From Tetracentron sinense (taxonomy: Eukaryota > Streptophyta > Magnoliopsida > Trochodendrales > Trochodendraceae): DNA of 64,000 bases. Positions 46,801 to 57,990 of the stretch are shown in pieces. The position numbers were made by a program, and so were the translations under genes. The stretch lies in the NCBI GenBank assembly GCA_015143295.1, contig CM026568.1, forward strand, positions 16,622,607 through 16,686,606, in the 5' to 3' direction. The notes below the pieces were generated by a model. The model was not told the DNA's origin, made no database searches, and was given only the letters and a program-made list of their open reading frames with translations. Positions within the stretch are counted from its first letter, which is position 1, and the number at the start of each line of letters is the position of its first letter.

Positions 46801-47644
46801 CGACATTTTTTTTTGAAAACAAGAACAGAAAATGGAAGAGGATTTACTACGCACTATATCATAGAGACGCAGAAAACTGAGTGGATATGAAGAAAGTGAT
46901 GGCATGGAAAGGGTAAGAAAGAAAAAAGGATTATCTGACTCAATACCTGACATCACAAGAATAGATTTTACCAATATTGAACAAAAACAAAAACAAAAAT
47001 TATCACTGGAACAACAGTTGGCATTATAATATTATATTGATAGCATAGGAGTGTCAAACCTGATGATACAAATTAGCTGAAACAGCTTCACATTCATTGC
47101 CCAGGCATTCAGTTTTAGAAGTGTAAGCAGACCCGAGGCCACATTCTAGCATTGAAAAATGTTCCAGAAAGTGTTCTAGATGAGGGCTCCTCATGTAATC
47201 AATGGCTGAAGATGAAATCACAGGAAGAGCGGAAAGTCTCAAGAGTGCAGAAGAACGTTCTCTGTAACCATCAACTAAAACTGGGGCAGGTGTAGGAGGA
47301 AAATGTGCTAGTGTTTCATCACAGGCATTGTCGATCCATGGGCAAAGTAGTTTGTGTCCATTATCCAGCCTTAAGCTGAATACTGCTGCTGCCTTTTCAA
47401 CTGAGATAATGCATGATAGTGTCAAATTTAATTTCAACCAACAAGGATATTGTGGTATTGCCACATAATTAACATCTTAAATCCTAACAAATAATATAGT
47501 GAAAGTACATCATGGCATACCTTGTTGCTGTGTCCATGATGATGGAGTAGAAAAGAGGAGACGTGCTCCACATGCCTCACAAGCTATGATGTCCATCTCT
47601 ACATTGATCCAACCTCTCCTGGCACAATTTACAGCACTTACTAC
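40853..47644 (-). CDS. C3HC zinc-finger protein, NIPA/MEM1-like (N-terminal exon missing)
   Basis: Exons seen: 47644-47521, 47400-47060, 46552-45097, 41342-41155, 40936-40853. All GT-AG, phases consistent, 730 codons to TGA at 40853. The zf-C3HC domain runs over the first two exons: CARRGWINVEMDIIACEACGARLLF, then NGHKLLCPWID (Cx2C...HxxxC ligands). A second, Rsm1-like module follows, with LISLCGWELR, DCRLCGASVGLW and, in the next exon, HRHFCPWI...APGWQLTL. Between them lies a long acidic/polar disordered stretch. The tail VDDPIASIRKLFMSPS is the conserved C-terminus of this family. Relatives are human NIPA (ZC3HC1) and Arabidopsis MEM1, linked to DNA demethylation; role here inferred. The N-terminal exon, which should carry the RPWDRGD-type start of the finger, was not found between 47645 and 64000. 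It may lie beyond the window or be lost. Confidence 0.9.
42371..42436. repeat. Tandem duplication, 33-bp unit
   Basis: TCTTCCAAGATTGAATCTAG opens copy 1 (42371) and, with one change, copy 2 (42404). In the large intron of the C3HC gene. Confidence 0.9.
42732..42987. mobile_element. 256-bp TIR MITE in the C3HC gene intron
   Basis: Left ATGAGGAATGCAACCCCTAC; the right end is the complement of ATGAGGAATGCTGGCCCTAC. The inverted repeats extend about 70 bp with gaps, through GTTGCTTTTACCAGTT. Target duplication unclear. Confidence 0.7.
43551..44540 (+). mobile_element. 990-bp non-autonomous LTR retrotransposon
   Basis: LTRs 43551-43770 and 44250-44540 both start TGTTAYGTGACTAGAG and end AGTACGTARCA. 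The primer binding site TTGGTATCAAGAGCC (initiator tRNA-Met type) follows the first LTR, and a purine run GTAAGGGGAAGGG precedes the second. The left LTR has lost about 70 bp, including the TATTTAAA promoter-like box kept on the right. A 106-codon ORF lies inside. No pol. Flanking pentamers AAATG and TGTTC do not match. Confidence 0.85.
43808..44128 (+). CDS. Small K/D/V-rich ORF inside the LTR mini-element
   Basis: 106 aa starting MDTYTWKELQEDLRAIIDDL, 38 bp after the LTR end, where a gag would start. Residues 40-75 are a run of amphipathic DAVKNGVKDG / DAIKGIKDNV-type units about 8-12 residues long, predicting a charged helix or coiled coil. No zinc knuckle, protease or RT. Probably a truncated gag start fused to a degenerate repeat. 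Function unknown. Confidence 0.5.
   Translation: MDTYTWKELQEDLRAIIDDLRGMKEKNSALKIAFKTIFTPIEDDIKDAVKNGVKDGVEDAIKGIKDNVQDRVENAVKEFQVSRSSHNHQSEIKTTRGGTSSSKDVV
44647..44843. repeat. Tandem duplication, 100-bp unit
   Basis: GAAGATCTATCATGAACAGC starts both copies at 44647 and 44747. Only a handful of differences, so it is recent. In the C3HC gene intron. Confidence 0.9.
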
Positions 47645-48169
47645 CTAAGTGAGACAAAAGAAATCACCAATTATCATTCAATATTTCATCAAACAAAAGC
47701 AGCTAGCTTGAAGAAATTAACAGTGAAGAATATTGAACCATAAAAATATCAAGTGCCTACTGTTCCTTGAGAAAGGGACAGCGATTACAGTAGAACTTCT
47801 TTCTAAAATTATTTTCACAAAGGTGCATGAATGAAATATGGAAGTTAGGTAAATAGAAATCTAGATGCCAAGTTCCCGAAAAATATTTAAAACAAAAAAA
47901 AATCTAGTTATGTTTAACATGCCCAACTCAATTAAAAAGTTTAAACCCAGAGTGTAAAACCAAACAGAAACTTTTCCCGGTAAATCAGCAATGGAATTAA
48001 TGAAATAGAGAAAGTAGAGCTTATGTTCACTGATTGGTGAACTAAACTACTAAGTCAAGAGAAAAACACAGAAAGGAAAGGAAAATTTTACACATGTTCA
48101 AGACATGAAAGAGCCGAAGATTATCCACATCCCCCCTTGTTGAAATTCAGGCAACAATCACATAAAAGA

Positions 48170-49200
48170 TGTTCAAACAATTCTTCTCTAACGGGACAAT
48201 GGTGTTCTCAAACACTCTCCTATTCCTCTCCTCCCACATATTACAACTAATGGCTCCCAGGAAAACCTCCACCCCACACGCATAGCGGCATTCACATCTT
48301 GAAGAAACCAGCTGGATATTGAATCCTTGAAGTTAAAGGGAAGACCAAAGGCACCCCATGCGCGATAGAAAAAGAAAACTCCCAAATCCTACTAACCATA
48401 TGGCAATGGAGTAGAAAATGGTCCACTGATTCCTCTTTGGTCAAGTAGAAAGAAGAAAATGCAAGTTAACAAGACTCCAACCCCTACTCTTTAGATGGTT
48501 CGACATGAGACCGGGATTCCACACAGATTTGTGAAGGAACGGGGAAGGGGACTTGTCAGTAAAGGACATATAAAATGATCTCATAGTTAAACGTCGTTAA
48601 ATGTCCCTGGACCATACCCGTTTATCGTTGACAAGAGTGTTTGGTTTCATTAATGAGAGACACCTCACAAACCTACGGAATTTTAACTACCAGGCCTTCA
48701 AGCATCTTCTCAATTTGGGCGCCCAAAGACACTCACTATTGCCTCTCAAGCACTAAGGGGAAAATACTACTAAATCATCTTCTAGCCAAACTAAGCATCC
48801 TCCCAAAATTTGACCTCCTTGCCTTTGCCAACTTCAAAAGAAATAAATTTTGAAAATTCCTCTTCCCCTCTCATTGTGGCTTTCCACGAACTTAACCCAT
48901 GGGAGCTCTTGACATCCTTCGGCTCCCATTTGAAACTATCCCATATTTCGCCTCAATCACCTTCCTCCATAAGCTCACTTTCCTCCCCAAACTTCCACAA
49001 CCAGTTTCCTAACAGAGCTACATTCATCTCTTGCAGTGATCACACCCAAACTTCACTCCGATAGTCCGACCCTCCCTAAGGGAGCGACACACTTCTTTCA
49101 CTCAACTATATAATACTTCCTAACTTCTTCCTGATCGTTCCAAAAACAAGTCCTCTGTAATCTCTCCAAGGAATCCGCCACAGATGCTGGGATAGTAAAC
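48170..49200 (-). mobile_element. L1-type LINE fragment
   Basis: The - strand encodes MWEERNRRVFENT (near 48200-48240) and degraded RT C-terminal sequence. Same family as 31660-32790. No intact frame. Confidence 0.65.
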
Positions 49201-49980
49201 AAAGACAAAAAATAAGCGGGTTTGCAGGGCTAGTTCAACTATGCTAATACACTGTAGGTTTAGAGGTAGATTAGGGTTTCAGATTAAGGCTCAGAAAGGT
49301 GATAGTGGCTGTTTGGAAGATTGTAGAGGTAAAAAATTGCTGGTTCAACGGGATTTAGAATTGAACTGAGCTAGGTTGACGACTGTCATTAGGCTTAAAT
49401 AAGTTCAGATTTTAGGGCTCAGAGTTGGGGCAGTATGGGCTGTATAAATAGGGAAAATAAATTAATGGCAGATGATCAAGAACGTAAGTAGAGAAATAAG
49501 GAACAGTAAACTCATACAGAAAAGAACTAGAAAGAAAAAGAAAGGTAGATATAGTGTCTCACTACTTCTATGGATCGGAGACTAGTCAGGATCACAAAAT
49601 ATCACTATTGATGGAATCACACTAGCATGAGAAACTCATATTTCTATAAAATATATAGTGTGGCAAAGCAAGCTTCAAGACCTCATGAATTGTATTCAAA
49701 AGATAGATTAGATTACTGTGTGGGAAAACATATCTCAGTTCTCCTCTTTGGACTCAAATTATGACTTACTAAAATCAACTACTTCCCAATATCAAATACC
49801 TCCCGAAACTTCTCTTATTCAAACTTGGGATAAAATAAATTCCTAAACCTAATATGACCCAGGTCATAAGTTCAGAACATACTAAGATAAAAGTTACTTG
49901 ATGGAATATTAAGAAAGATCTCAAATAGTGACAAAGTACTCTTACAAGTACAAAACTACAACTTAAAACAACCCTAAAAC
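49201..49980. other. Unassigned intergenic or intronic DNA
   Basis: Possibly the first intron of the C3HC gene if its N-terminal exon lies further right. No domain, repeat pair or terminal structure recognised. Confidence 0.35.
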
Positions 49981-51180
49981 TGATGCAGCAGATTTTGGTA
50001 TAATAAACCCGAGTTAGTTGGAAAATTCCATAAAGGTGAACAAGCACCAAATCTGAAATTTGAAAAGCAAGAACAAGGGAAGAGTGGAGAAAAATGCAGA
50101 AACTTACAACAACGAAATCCTACTTCTAGGCCAGACTTTTAGTCACTAGAAGATAAGAAGAAGAAATGATCTTCTATTACGAGAGGCAAAGCTTCCAATT
50201 ACAAAACTTCATCAAAACTTAGGAGGCTTTGGCTGACCAGCCCCTTCTCCTTTTACAATAGACTGGTAACAACTTACGTGACACATAAAACTCATACCAC
50301 ATAGAGGCTCTAGGAAGTTAATTAACTTCAGAATTCAACTAGTCGAAATACCAAGGATGGGTATTTTAAAAGGCATGTGAAGCTTACACCTCAAGGCTCG
50401 CCTCAAGGTGAGGCTCAAGGAAAACAACTTGAGGCTCGATGTTAAGGCTTAAATCTCATGAAGCTAACGCCTCAAACTGTGAGACTGGCTCACACCTCAT
50501 GCCTTGAGGCTCGCTTTATGTCTGAGACATGTGCCTCATACATTAAAAAAAAAATAGGATTTTAGCCACATATGACATAACTAAGACTTAAACATTAAAT
50601 TATAAGATATGCCTCCTAATTTCTTTTATCAATAAAAAAATATTAACTAATAACTCTTAATTTATTATGTCTAAACATTTTAAGGCTTTTTAAAACCTTG
50701 TTGAGTATATTTCACTATAATTTTTATAGTAGATATTAGAAAGATTTGGAGTCATTACCTAACATATGTAGTTGGCAACTACTTTGTAATTATTTGTTGG
50801 AATCCAAAATCAACCACAATATGAACAAAAAAGTTAGCTTTTATTGCCACTCTTAAATTTATTTATCTATGGCTGAATAATTTTATATGGTATTACTGTG
50901 CGTACACACAAACACATATATGTACTACCTTTATTTAACTTGTTTGAATCTTTTTGTAATATTCTTATATTTATTCATTTGTTAAAATGAGGTAGCATAA
51001 GGCTTTCTTGTGAGGCTTAAGCCTCACACATTTTTAGGTCCCAACGTCATTCCTTTGTGTTTTAAAACACTGCCAAGACTCCTTTAACTATATTATTTGA
51101 GTACCCTAGTTAGACATTGATTCCTTAATCCCTATTAATTACTTGACAGACCAACTTAACCATAAAATTGAATTATTCTT
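49981..51180 (-). mobile_element. Dispersed TGATGCAG family, copy 1, split by a hAT-like element
   Basis: Begins with TGATGCAGCAGATTTTGGT, then continues as the complement of the body seen in the other copies (GGTGCTTGTTCACCTT, TGGCTGACCAGCC). It breaks at 50358 and resumes at 51073 (CCAAGACTCCTTTAACTATA) after the insert. The far end is truncated near 51180. Confidence 0.6.
50359..51072. mobile_element. hAT-like MITE with GCCTCAAGG words (family f)
   Basis: Flanks CCAAGGAT (50351-50358) and CCAAGACT (51073-51080) match at 6 of 8. Ends GGGTATTTTAAAA and, complemented, CAGTGTTTTAAAA. GAGGCTCAAGG / CCTTGAGGC words at the left and GTGAGGCTTAAGCCTCAC at the right flank an AT-rich core. Inserted into a TGATGCAG-family copy. 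Confidence 0.7.
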
Positions 51181-51289
51181 GTGGGCTCGATACTTCAGTC
51201 TCATCATCGGAAACGGCAGTGCCTTATGTCAAATATTTGAGGTCGACAACACGTGTTTCATCATTCTGTTTTATAAAAAGTTATAACTT

Positions 51290-52285
51290 CAGTTAAGTCA
51301 TGTGTTATCAAATCTTTTCTCACTAATGTTTTGTCTTCTCTCCCTCTTTGTTAGCCTTCAACTTGCATCAATCCACTTCTTCTTACTGGAGCCGTTATTA
51401 GTCTTCTCTCAACGTGTCCAAACTATCTCAATTGACTCTCCTTTATTTTATCACCTATTGGAACTACTCCTAGATTCTCTCAAACGTGCTCATTTTTTAT
51501 ATGATCTTTCATTGCCTTCCCACTAATCCATCTCAACATCCTCATCTTCGCTACACTAATTCTTTTAATATGTTACTTCTTAATATCCCAACATTTTGAT
51601 CCAAAAGGCATAGCAAATCTTTTCGTTGTCTTATAAAATCTTGTTTTCAGTTTGATCGATATGTGTCAGTCACATAGCACTCTGTAAGCACTTTCCACTT
51701 TAGTCATCTAACTATAATTCTATGGGCAACATCATCTTCAATCTCTCCATTATTATGAATAATTGAGCCAAGATACCAGATGGTCGCTTTGGGGGATCTT
51801 TTGGTCATCTATCTTAACAATTGTTTCCACCCTATATATGCTTTTACTAAAGTTGCATTCCCTATATCTTGTGTTGATCCAACTTATTTTGAAACTCTAA
51901 GATTCCAAGGTATTCCTCCACAATTCTATTTTTGCATTTAACCCCCCTCTTTAGTTTCATCTATTAATACCACATCATATGCAAATAACATACACCAAGA
52001 GGCCTCCTATATGAGTTGTCAATTCATCCATAACCAATGAAAAAAGATATATACTCATTGTCAATCCCTAATGTAACTCTGTTGTCAAAAGAAACTCGTT
52101 TGTCTTGTCACTAATTGATTACACAGTAGTTACTACTCCCTCATACATGTCTTTAATGATATCAATATATTTTCTTGAAACTTCTTCCCAAACGCCCACC
52201 AAATTAATTCTCTAGGGACTCTATCATATGCTTTTTGTAAATCTATTAACTCATTTACTAAACCAAATTTCCATTGCATCAATAT
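51290..52285 (-). mobile_element. RTE-clade LINE reverse transcriptase relic
   Basis: The - strand, with many stops, reads QKAYDRVPRELIWWA, then SWCMLFAYDVVLIDET (catalytic ADD degraded to AYD) and, nearer the 3' end, VAKMRMLRWISG. These are signature strings of RTE-type elements and absent from the L1-type copies in this window. ORF edges not determined. Confidence 0.75.
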
Positions 52286-52715
52286 CCCCCAGTTGAAGGT
52301 CACTCGTCCTCAAGCTAGTGTTGTGTTCTGTTAATGCTTGATTTTGCTTTTCTTCGCCCTACTGAATTCCATAAATTGCTATCAGAAGATTCAGAACGTG
52401 GATTTCCTACTACAGTTTCATGAATTCTGCTATTCTATAGCTAGAAGAAGAGGCAATGAATGTGCGGAAACTCCACACAATACCCAAGACAAAGAACTTG
52501 AAGCGTTACGGAGGAAAATACAACAATTATTGCAATGGCATAATCACTATAATTTCCAGGAGCATGATTAGAACAATAAGGCATCCAAAAATATTGAACC
52601 CAACCTTTTGCTCGTACTCTGCGAGGCGAGTCAAACAAAGAATATATAAATCCTAGCTTATGTGTTGAGACTCGGACATGAAAGTAGAAATAACTAGTTG
52701 AGACTTGGGAGTAGG

Positions 52716-53112
52716 AGTCACCATCAATTTTATGCAAATTTCAGCAAGGTGCTCTTTGAATAGAAATGGCAAAGCCTTCAAGTACAATTTTTTTTATCAC
52801 CACTTATAATACTTTAGGTGACCAGCCCCTTCTCGTTTTATCATATTCAGGGCATAACTCACTTAACACAAAACTCGACCACGTGGAAACTCTAAGAATA
52901 TGACTTGACTATGAAACTCAACAAGTCAAATTACCAAAGACCAAAACCCTTTGACTGGACTTTTTGATTACTCTAACTTGATATTGACTCTTTGACGCCT
53001 ATCAAGTACATAACATACATGTCACTCGCCTAACCATGAAATAAATGCATTTTTATGGACTTTAATTTCAGCCTATTAACTGAGATTTGCAAAATCAAAA
53101 TCTGTTGCATCA
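52716..53112 (-). mobile_element. Dispersed TGATGCAG family, copy 2
   Basis: The - strand starts TGATGCAACAGATTTTG and continues through AAATTAAAGTCCATAAAAAT and GGTGACC-type blocks shared with the copy at 56457. The distal part, including the CTTCTATTAGAAGATC block, is deleted. Confidence 0.65.
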
Positions 53113-53349
53113 GTCTACCTTGGTTGAAGGGAACTTGCCTAGAGTTAGTTGTGTATTCAATTGATACTTATTTTAGACCTCCGGCCAGCTCAATACTCTC
53201 ATTTTAGTCTTCTAATTCGTACTTTCAAAGAAATATCATTTTTGACTGCATCATTCCACAGGTCCATAACGCTTCAGCTGATGGTCTCCCCTGCTTTGAC
53301 TTTCAAAGTCGTCTTTTGATTCTTCCTTTATCCAATAAAGAACTTTTCA

Positions 53350-53610
53350 TCACTATTTTCTCTTTTTTTGGTGAATAACGAGATATTGTAATAAGAAATA
53401 TATGAAAGGGGCATAAGGCTATTCCTTCTATAAGAACCTACGAAAGAAAATAAAGTCATTAAAACTAAATGACTCCAGTTAGACACAAAATCATAATTAT
53501 TAACATCTCTGAAATCCCTCAAAATCATTGCCCAGTTTCGAAGGTCCCACCCAATTAAGGTGCATAGCTTAGGGATGGAAAATTCAATTTCAGCGAAGAT
53601 CATTATGTTT
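53350..53610 (-). mobile_element. Possible LINE 3' tail
   Basis: The complement ends in ATTACAATATCTCGTTATTC followed by ACC and oligo-A, resembling the LINE tails here. The upstream 90-codon open stretch is unrecognised. Confidence 0.3.
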
Positions 53611-54325
53611 CTCTCTCTTCATCAATAATTTCTTGAATCATTGCTATGTTGCTATCGCAAAGACGCAAACTATAATAACTCCAAATCCAGGTTTCCCATC
53701 ACGATTATATATTTATCATCCCAATATTCATAAATATTGGTGGTGATTCCCAATCACGTAATTCTACTTCCATCCAAGAGTCTAAACGCCTAACAGACCC
53801 GCTTATGCCTACAATTTATGTACTCATCTTCATCCAACTCGCCTCATGGAGCACAGTCGTGAAAAGGGTTGTTTGAATCAATACCTTAGGAAGCCTAACT
53901 GTTTGCATCATGCTCCTGAAAGCAGTGAATGTAGAGCCCCGAAAATTCAGTGCGGTGAATAGTGAGGTGAATAGTGCTATGCTTAGGTTTGGGTGGAAAC
54001 CGAGAATTTGTTCTACATTGGGTGTGTACGGGGTTTAGGCTTATTAGGATGATAAAATTGAATGTTTGTGTATGTGTGCATGTCTCGGGGTTTTTCAATA
54101 AGCCGAGTTAGAAGCGTGAGCAAAACATTCCTAGTTTTGAGGGAAAATTGACCTAAGAGGCAAACAAGGCAATGTGGTCAATTTGCATCTGATGACCAAT
54201 GTCTATGAAACACCTCGATGAGTTTCCAACCTTGAAACTTGTCTTGGGATGGTTGAAAGTCATATAAGCCCGGGTTTATGGAGTCAAGTTGGTAGAATAA
54301 AAGAAGAAAAGCAGAAATGGGGATC

Positions 54326-54474
54326 TTCGTTCAAACGAATGTCCCATTCGTTCGAACGAAGCCAGGGAATTTGGTTGGTTGCCAAAAACAGCAACCATTT
54401 CCGTTTGAAAGGAGGCCTTTCTGCTTAAAACAAAATTCTTCGTTCGAATGGATATAAATCCGTTCGAACGAAAA
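54326..54474. repeat. Four TTCGTTCGAACGAA-type palindromes
   Basis: Perfect or near-perfect copies near 54328, 54348, 54439 and 54460, upstream of the LTR TATA box. A self-complementary core TTCGAA with CG at each side; possibly clustered binding sites. Confidence 0.7.
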
Positions 54475-54539
54475 TTAGCAAATCTAGTTTTTTTTTTTTT
54501 TTGTTAAGTGCGGGATTTTGGGGTTTTTAACCCTAGGAC

Positions 54540-54547
54540 TATAAATA
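54540..54547 (+). promoter_or_regulatory. Solo-LTR TATA box
   Basis: TATAAATA in the context GGACTATAAATAGACC, followed by a leader-like stretch with repeated AAACCCTAGG-type sequence. Confidence 0.5.
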
Positions 54548-55374
54548 GACCACCTAATTCGAGGGTTTAGACTATCCTAAGGTCATTTTACCCAATTTGG
54601 CAAAGGGAAAGAGAAAACCCTAGGTTTTCCAAAGAGAGCTCTTGAAGAAGGAAGGAGAAGCTTGGATCCTCCTTCTCAAGCTTAGAAATCCTACTTCAAG
54701 CCTTCTCAACCCTTTCTCAAGCTAAAAACTTTAAGGATTCAGTCTTGAAAGGTCGATATACTATCCAACTCAACTAGATTATGAATTTATATGTGTTTAT
54801 GTTTGTTTAAGCTAGAAATGATGGATTATTAGCATGTTTGTGATGGATTGGTAAACTATAGAGTGGGGATTTTGGTTTATTGTGCATATGAATGGATTTG
54901 TGAGTAATAATTGGGGATTTCATGAGATGTTGTGTGATATTCAATCTTATAAAGGGGGGAAATGGAGGATGGGAGTATATGTGGTTGGATTCATGGGTGC
55001 ATGTGATTTGTGGATTACAAATGGGGTTTTAGTCTATGTGATAGATAAAGAGTATTTTTGAGTTTAATGCTTGTGGAATTACTATGAAAATGATATGAAT
55101 TATAATAAAGTAAGATACATGATTGTTATGTTAAATTATGTCATAATTATGTTGCATGATAATCGATGTTTGTGAAGGTCAAATCTTAGAGGAAAGACTT
55201 CCATGTTGAGAATTCTCTAACCAGGGAGATGTAACCTAGCGGAGTTTCTTGGCGGAAGACCGGAATCTAAGGGATGACCGATTCGAATGTTAATTACGAC
55301 ACTATTGCACAAGTTCACATGTGTAGTAAGTAAGGAGTCTCACAAGGGCATGCACTGGTAAAATTTTGTTAAGC

Positions 55375-55680
55375 TGGGAAAGTATTGTTATGCTGGTAAA
55401 GATCATCATACATGGGGTTGGGTAGGACTGTATATGTATTGTTAAGCTGCTCAAAAATGCATATTGGTGGGTAGGATTGCATATATATTGTTAAGTTGTT
55501 CAAAAAGCATATGTATGCTCATAAGTATATGATCTCATGATTCCAATTGCATAAATTGGTAAAGCTGCTCAAAAGCATATGTATGTGCATAAGTGTGCGA
55601 TCTCATGATCCCAATTGCATAAACTGGTAAAGCTGCTCAAAAATCATATGTATGCTCATACATGTATGATCTCATAAGCA
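55375..55680. repeat. Tandem array with GGTAAAGCTGCTCAAAA units
   Basis: About five diverged units of 50-68 bp. The last three (about 55488, 55556 and 55624) share GCTCAAAA...CATATGTATG and TGATCTCATGAT. Internal to the solo LTR. Confidence 0.8.
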
Positions 55681-56456
55681 CTGATATCTCATAAAAGCCT
55701 AAGAATCTCACAAGTACACAAGTCAAGATGATGATATGAAGTACTGTTCCCACATGTTTTTGCACACTCTGATTTTGTAATTATGTGATTATATTATTGA
55801 TTATAGTACTGAATAAGTGCAAGAATACTATGATGTTAGTTGGATTTTATATACATCGAGTGCTTTTGTACTCAACAAGACTAACAGTCTTAGCAGGTTT
55901 AGAGCCAGATGGTGTTGCCGAGCCTTGGATAGAGGAGGCTTACGGAGTTGAGGAAGAAGGTGGTCCTTTCTCCAAGGAGGCGAGAGAGCTAGATCATTTC
56001 CCATATTACTAGATAGTCATTTGGGTTTGGGAAAAGTTGTATTAGACCCTTTGGCATATTTGTTTCAGTTGGTTGTTGGATTTTGCTTAGAGTTGTACCT
56101 TGTCGGATTTTTATGTCTATGGTGAATGTTGTTCCATTGATCATACTTGTGCAGGATGGTTGAGTTTCTTATCGAAATTTTATAATTGTTATTTTTTGGA
56201 GATTTGTATTAGTTTCGCCTTGCATGCTATGGACTTGAGCAGGTTTTAGAAGTGTTACGATCCAAAGTCCCATATTGATTAAGGTGGGGTTTTCAGGTCG
56301 TTACAATGAAGGCATAGTGTTAATTGTTGTACTTGTACTTGTCACTGTAATACATCAATTTTTTGTATCAGGTAGTCAGGTATTATGTAGAGGTTCCATG
56401 CGAGGTTCATTTTCACTGCGTCTCTTTCTATTCATAGAATTATAGAATTAACGAAA

Positions 56457-56950
56457 TTACTGCAAGAAATCTGGGATATTTTTACCAATTTATGCCAATT
56501 CCAGTAAGGTGAAAAAGCACCAGATCCGAAATTGGAAAAGGGAGAACAAAACAAAGAGATGTGAAGTGAATGGCATTAAGTTGCCACGAAATACCTTACT
56601 TCTAGACTTCACCCACTAGAAAGATGAGGAGAATAACTGATCTTCTATTAGAGGAAGCAAAGCCTTCAATTACGTAATTTCTATTACAACTTAACAAACA
56701 TAAGGTGACCAGCCTCCTTTTATATTATTCAGTAAAACATAGAACCAATACCACATAAAAACTCTAAGAAGGTAACTGACTTTGAAAGTCAACAAATCAA
56801 AGTACCAACCCATTAGCTGAAATGTTTGATTTGGCTCTTTGACCCCTATTAAATACATAAGGCCCACCAAACCATAAATTAAATGCATTTTTATGGACTT
56901 TAATTTCAATCTATTAATTTAGATTGGTTACAACAAAATCTACTGCATCA
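56457..56950 (-). mobile_element. Dispersed TGATGCAG family, copy 3 (most complete)
   Basis: The - strand runs from TGATGCAGTAGATTTTG through a TATAAAAGG box, GGCTGGTCACCTT, CTTCTATTAGAAGATC and GGTGCTTTTTCACCTT to CCAGATTTCTTGCAGTAA. That end partly mirrors the start. 494 bp, no ORF. Confidence 0.65.
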
Positions 56951-57511
56951 CTAGCTTTGATGAATATCCAGATGATGGGGGTATAAACGTATAATCATGG
57001 TACAGAGGTCGGTTCTTGAGTTATCTTGTATATTTGCAACAAAACAATAAATGAATCTCTTGAAGATGAAAATGAAGTACTTGATTTGATAAAAGGATCA
57101 AACGGAATTCAATTTGACTGCTTGTCAGGTCACCCTGTAGAGTTCAAAAATAAAAATGAAGACGAAAAGACATATCAATTTCTTTGTCAACTTATAATAA
57201 TCCATATTTATGGAATTTTTAAATGCTTTCTTCAAAGATCATACCTAGGGTGTTTGTTGCACTTCAAAACAACTACTCTAAGATTAGAAGACGTCCAAAA
57301 AAATCAAGCCAAGGAAATCATGTAGAGGAAGCTTCATGGCTCGTCATTGGACACATCCAATGAGGCAATGATGTGATTGAAAATATCTTGCAAAGTAAAA
57401 TTTAAAAGCCTGAAGTAGGAGTATTGGGCAAACCTGAGGTCAAAAATCAAACGCAATTGAGGTCACCACAATAAACTTGAGGATCCCTTCAACGGTTCAG
57501 TTAGGGGAGAT

Positions 57512-57990
57512 TGATGCAGAAGATTTTGGTCTAATAAACCTGAGTTAGTAGAAAGAAGCTGAAAGTCTATAAGAATACATTTGTTTTATGGTTAAATAGA
57601 TCTGTTATGATTTAATAAGATTCATATCCAACTATGTACACTCAAATGGTTCAGTCTCTGGTAATTTGACTTGGTGAATCCTAAAACTAGTCAACTTCTC
57701 AGAGTTTTTATGTGATAAAAGTTTCATGTGCCAAATAACTTGTGCTCAATCTATTATTAGAGGAGAAAGGTCTGGTCACCTATGAATATTCTGAGTTATA
57801 CTGAAAATCTTGTAATAGAAGGCTTTGGTTCTAATAGAAGATCAATTCTTCTCTTGAACCTCTGGTAGCCAAAAGTATAGCAAGAAGTAGGATATTTTTT
57901 TTTATAACTTTCCACAATTCCTTTACATTTCTCTTTTAGTTCTCCCTTTGCAAATTTTAAATTTGGTGCTTGTTCACCTTGCTTTTGCAT
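57512..57990 (+). mobile_element. Dispersed TGATGCAG family, copy 4
   Basis: TGATGCAGAAGATTTTGG start, then the same blocks as copy 3 in + orientation, ending near TTCACCTTGCTTTTGCATTA. Opposite in orientation to copy 3, so the two are not LTRs of one element. Confidence 0.65.

Larger units (their letters stand above)
53930..56305 (+). mobile_element. 2.4-kb solo LTR of a Ty3/gypsy element
   Basis: Starts TGTAGAGCCCCGAAAATTC and ends GGTCGTTACA, both typical of large chromovirus-type LTRs. The flanking pentamers GTGAA (53925-53929) and ATGAA (56306-56310) match in 4 of 5. TATAAATA at 54540-54547 sets the + orientation. No internal primer site or coding region, so it is a solo LTR left by recombination. 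Contains palindromic TTCGTTCGAACGAA boxes (54326-54474) and a tandem array (55375-55680). Confidence 0.8.

Noticed and set aside
56457-57990. Copies 3 and 4 of the TGATGCAG family as the two LTRs of one retrotransposon
   Set aside because: They lie in opposite orientations and the sequence between them has no primer site or pol.
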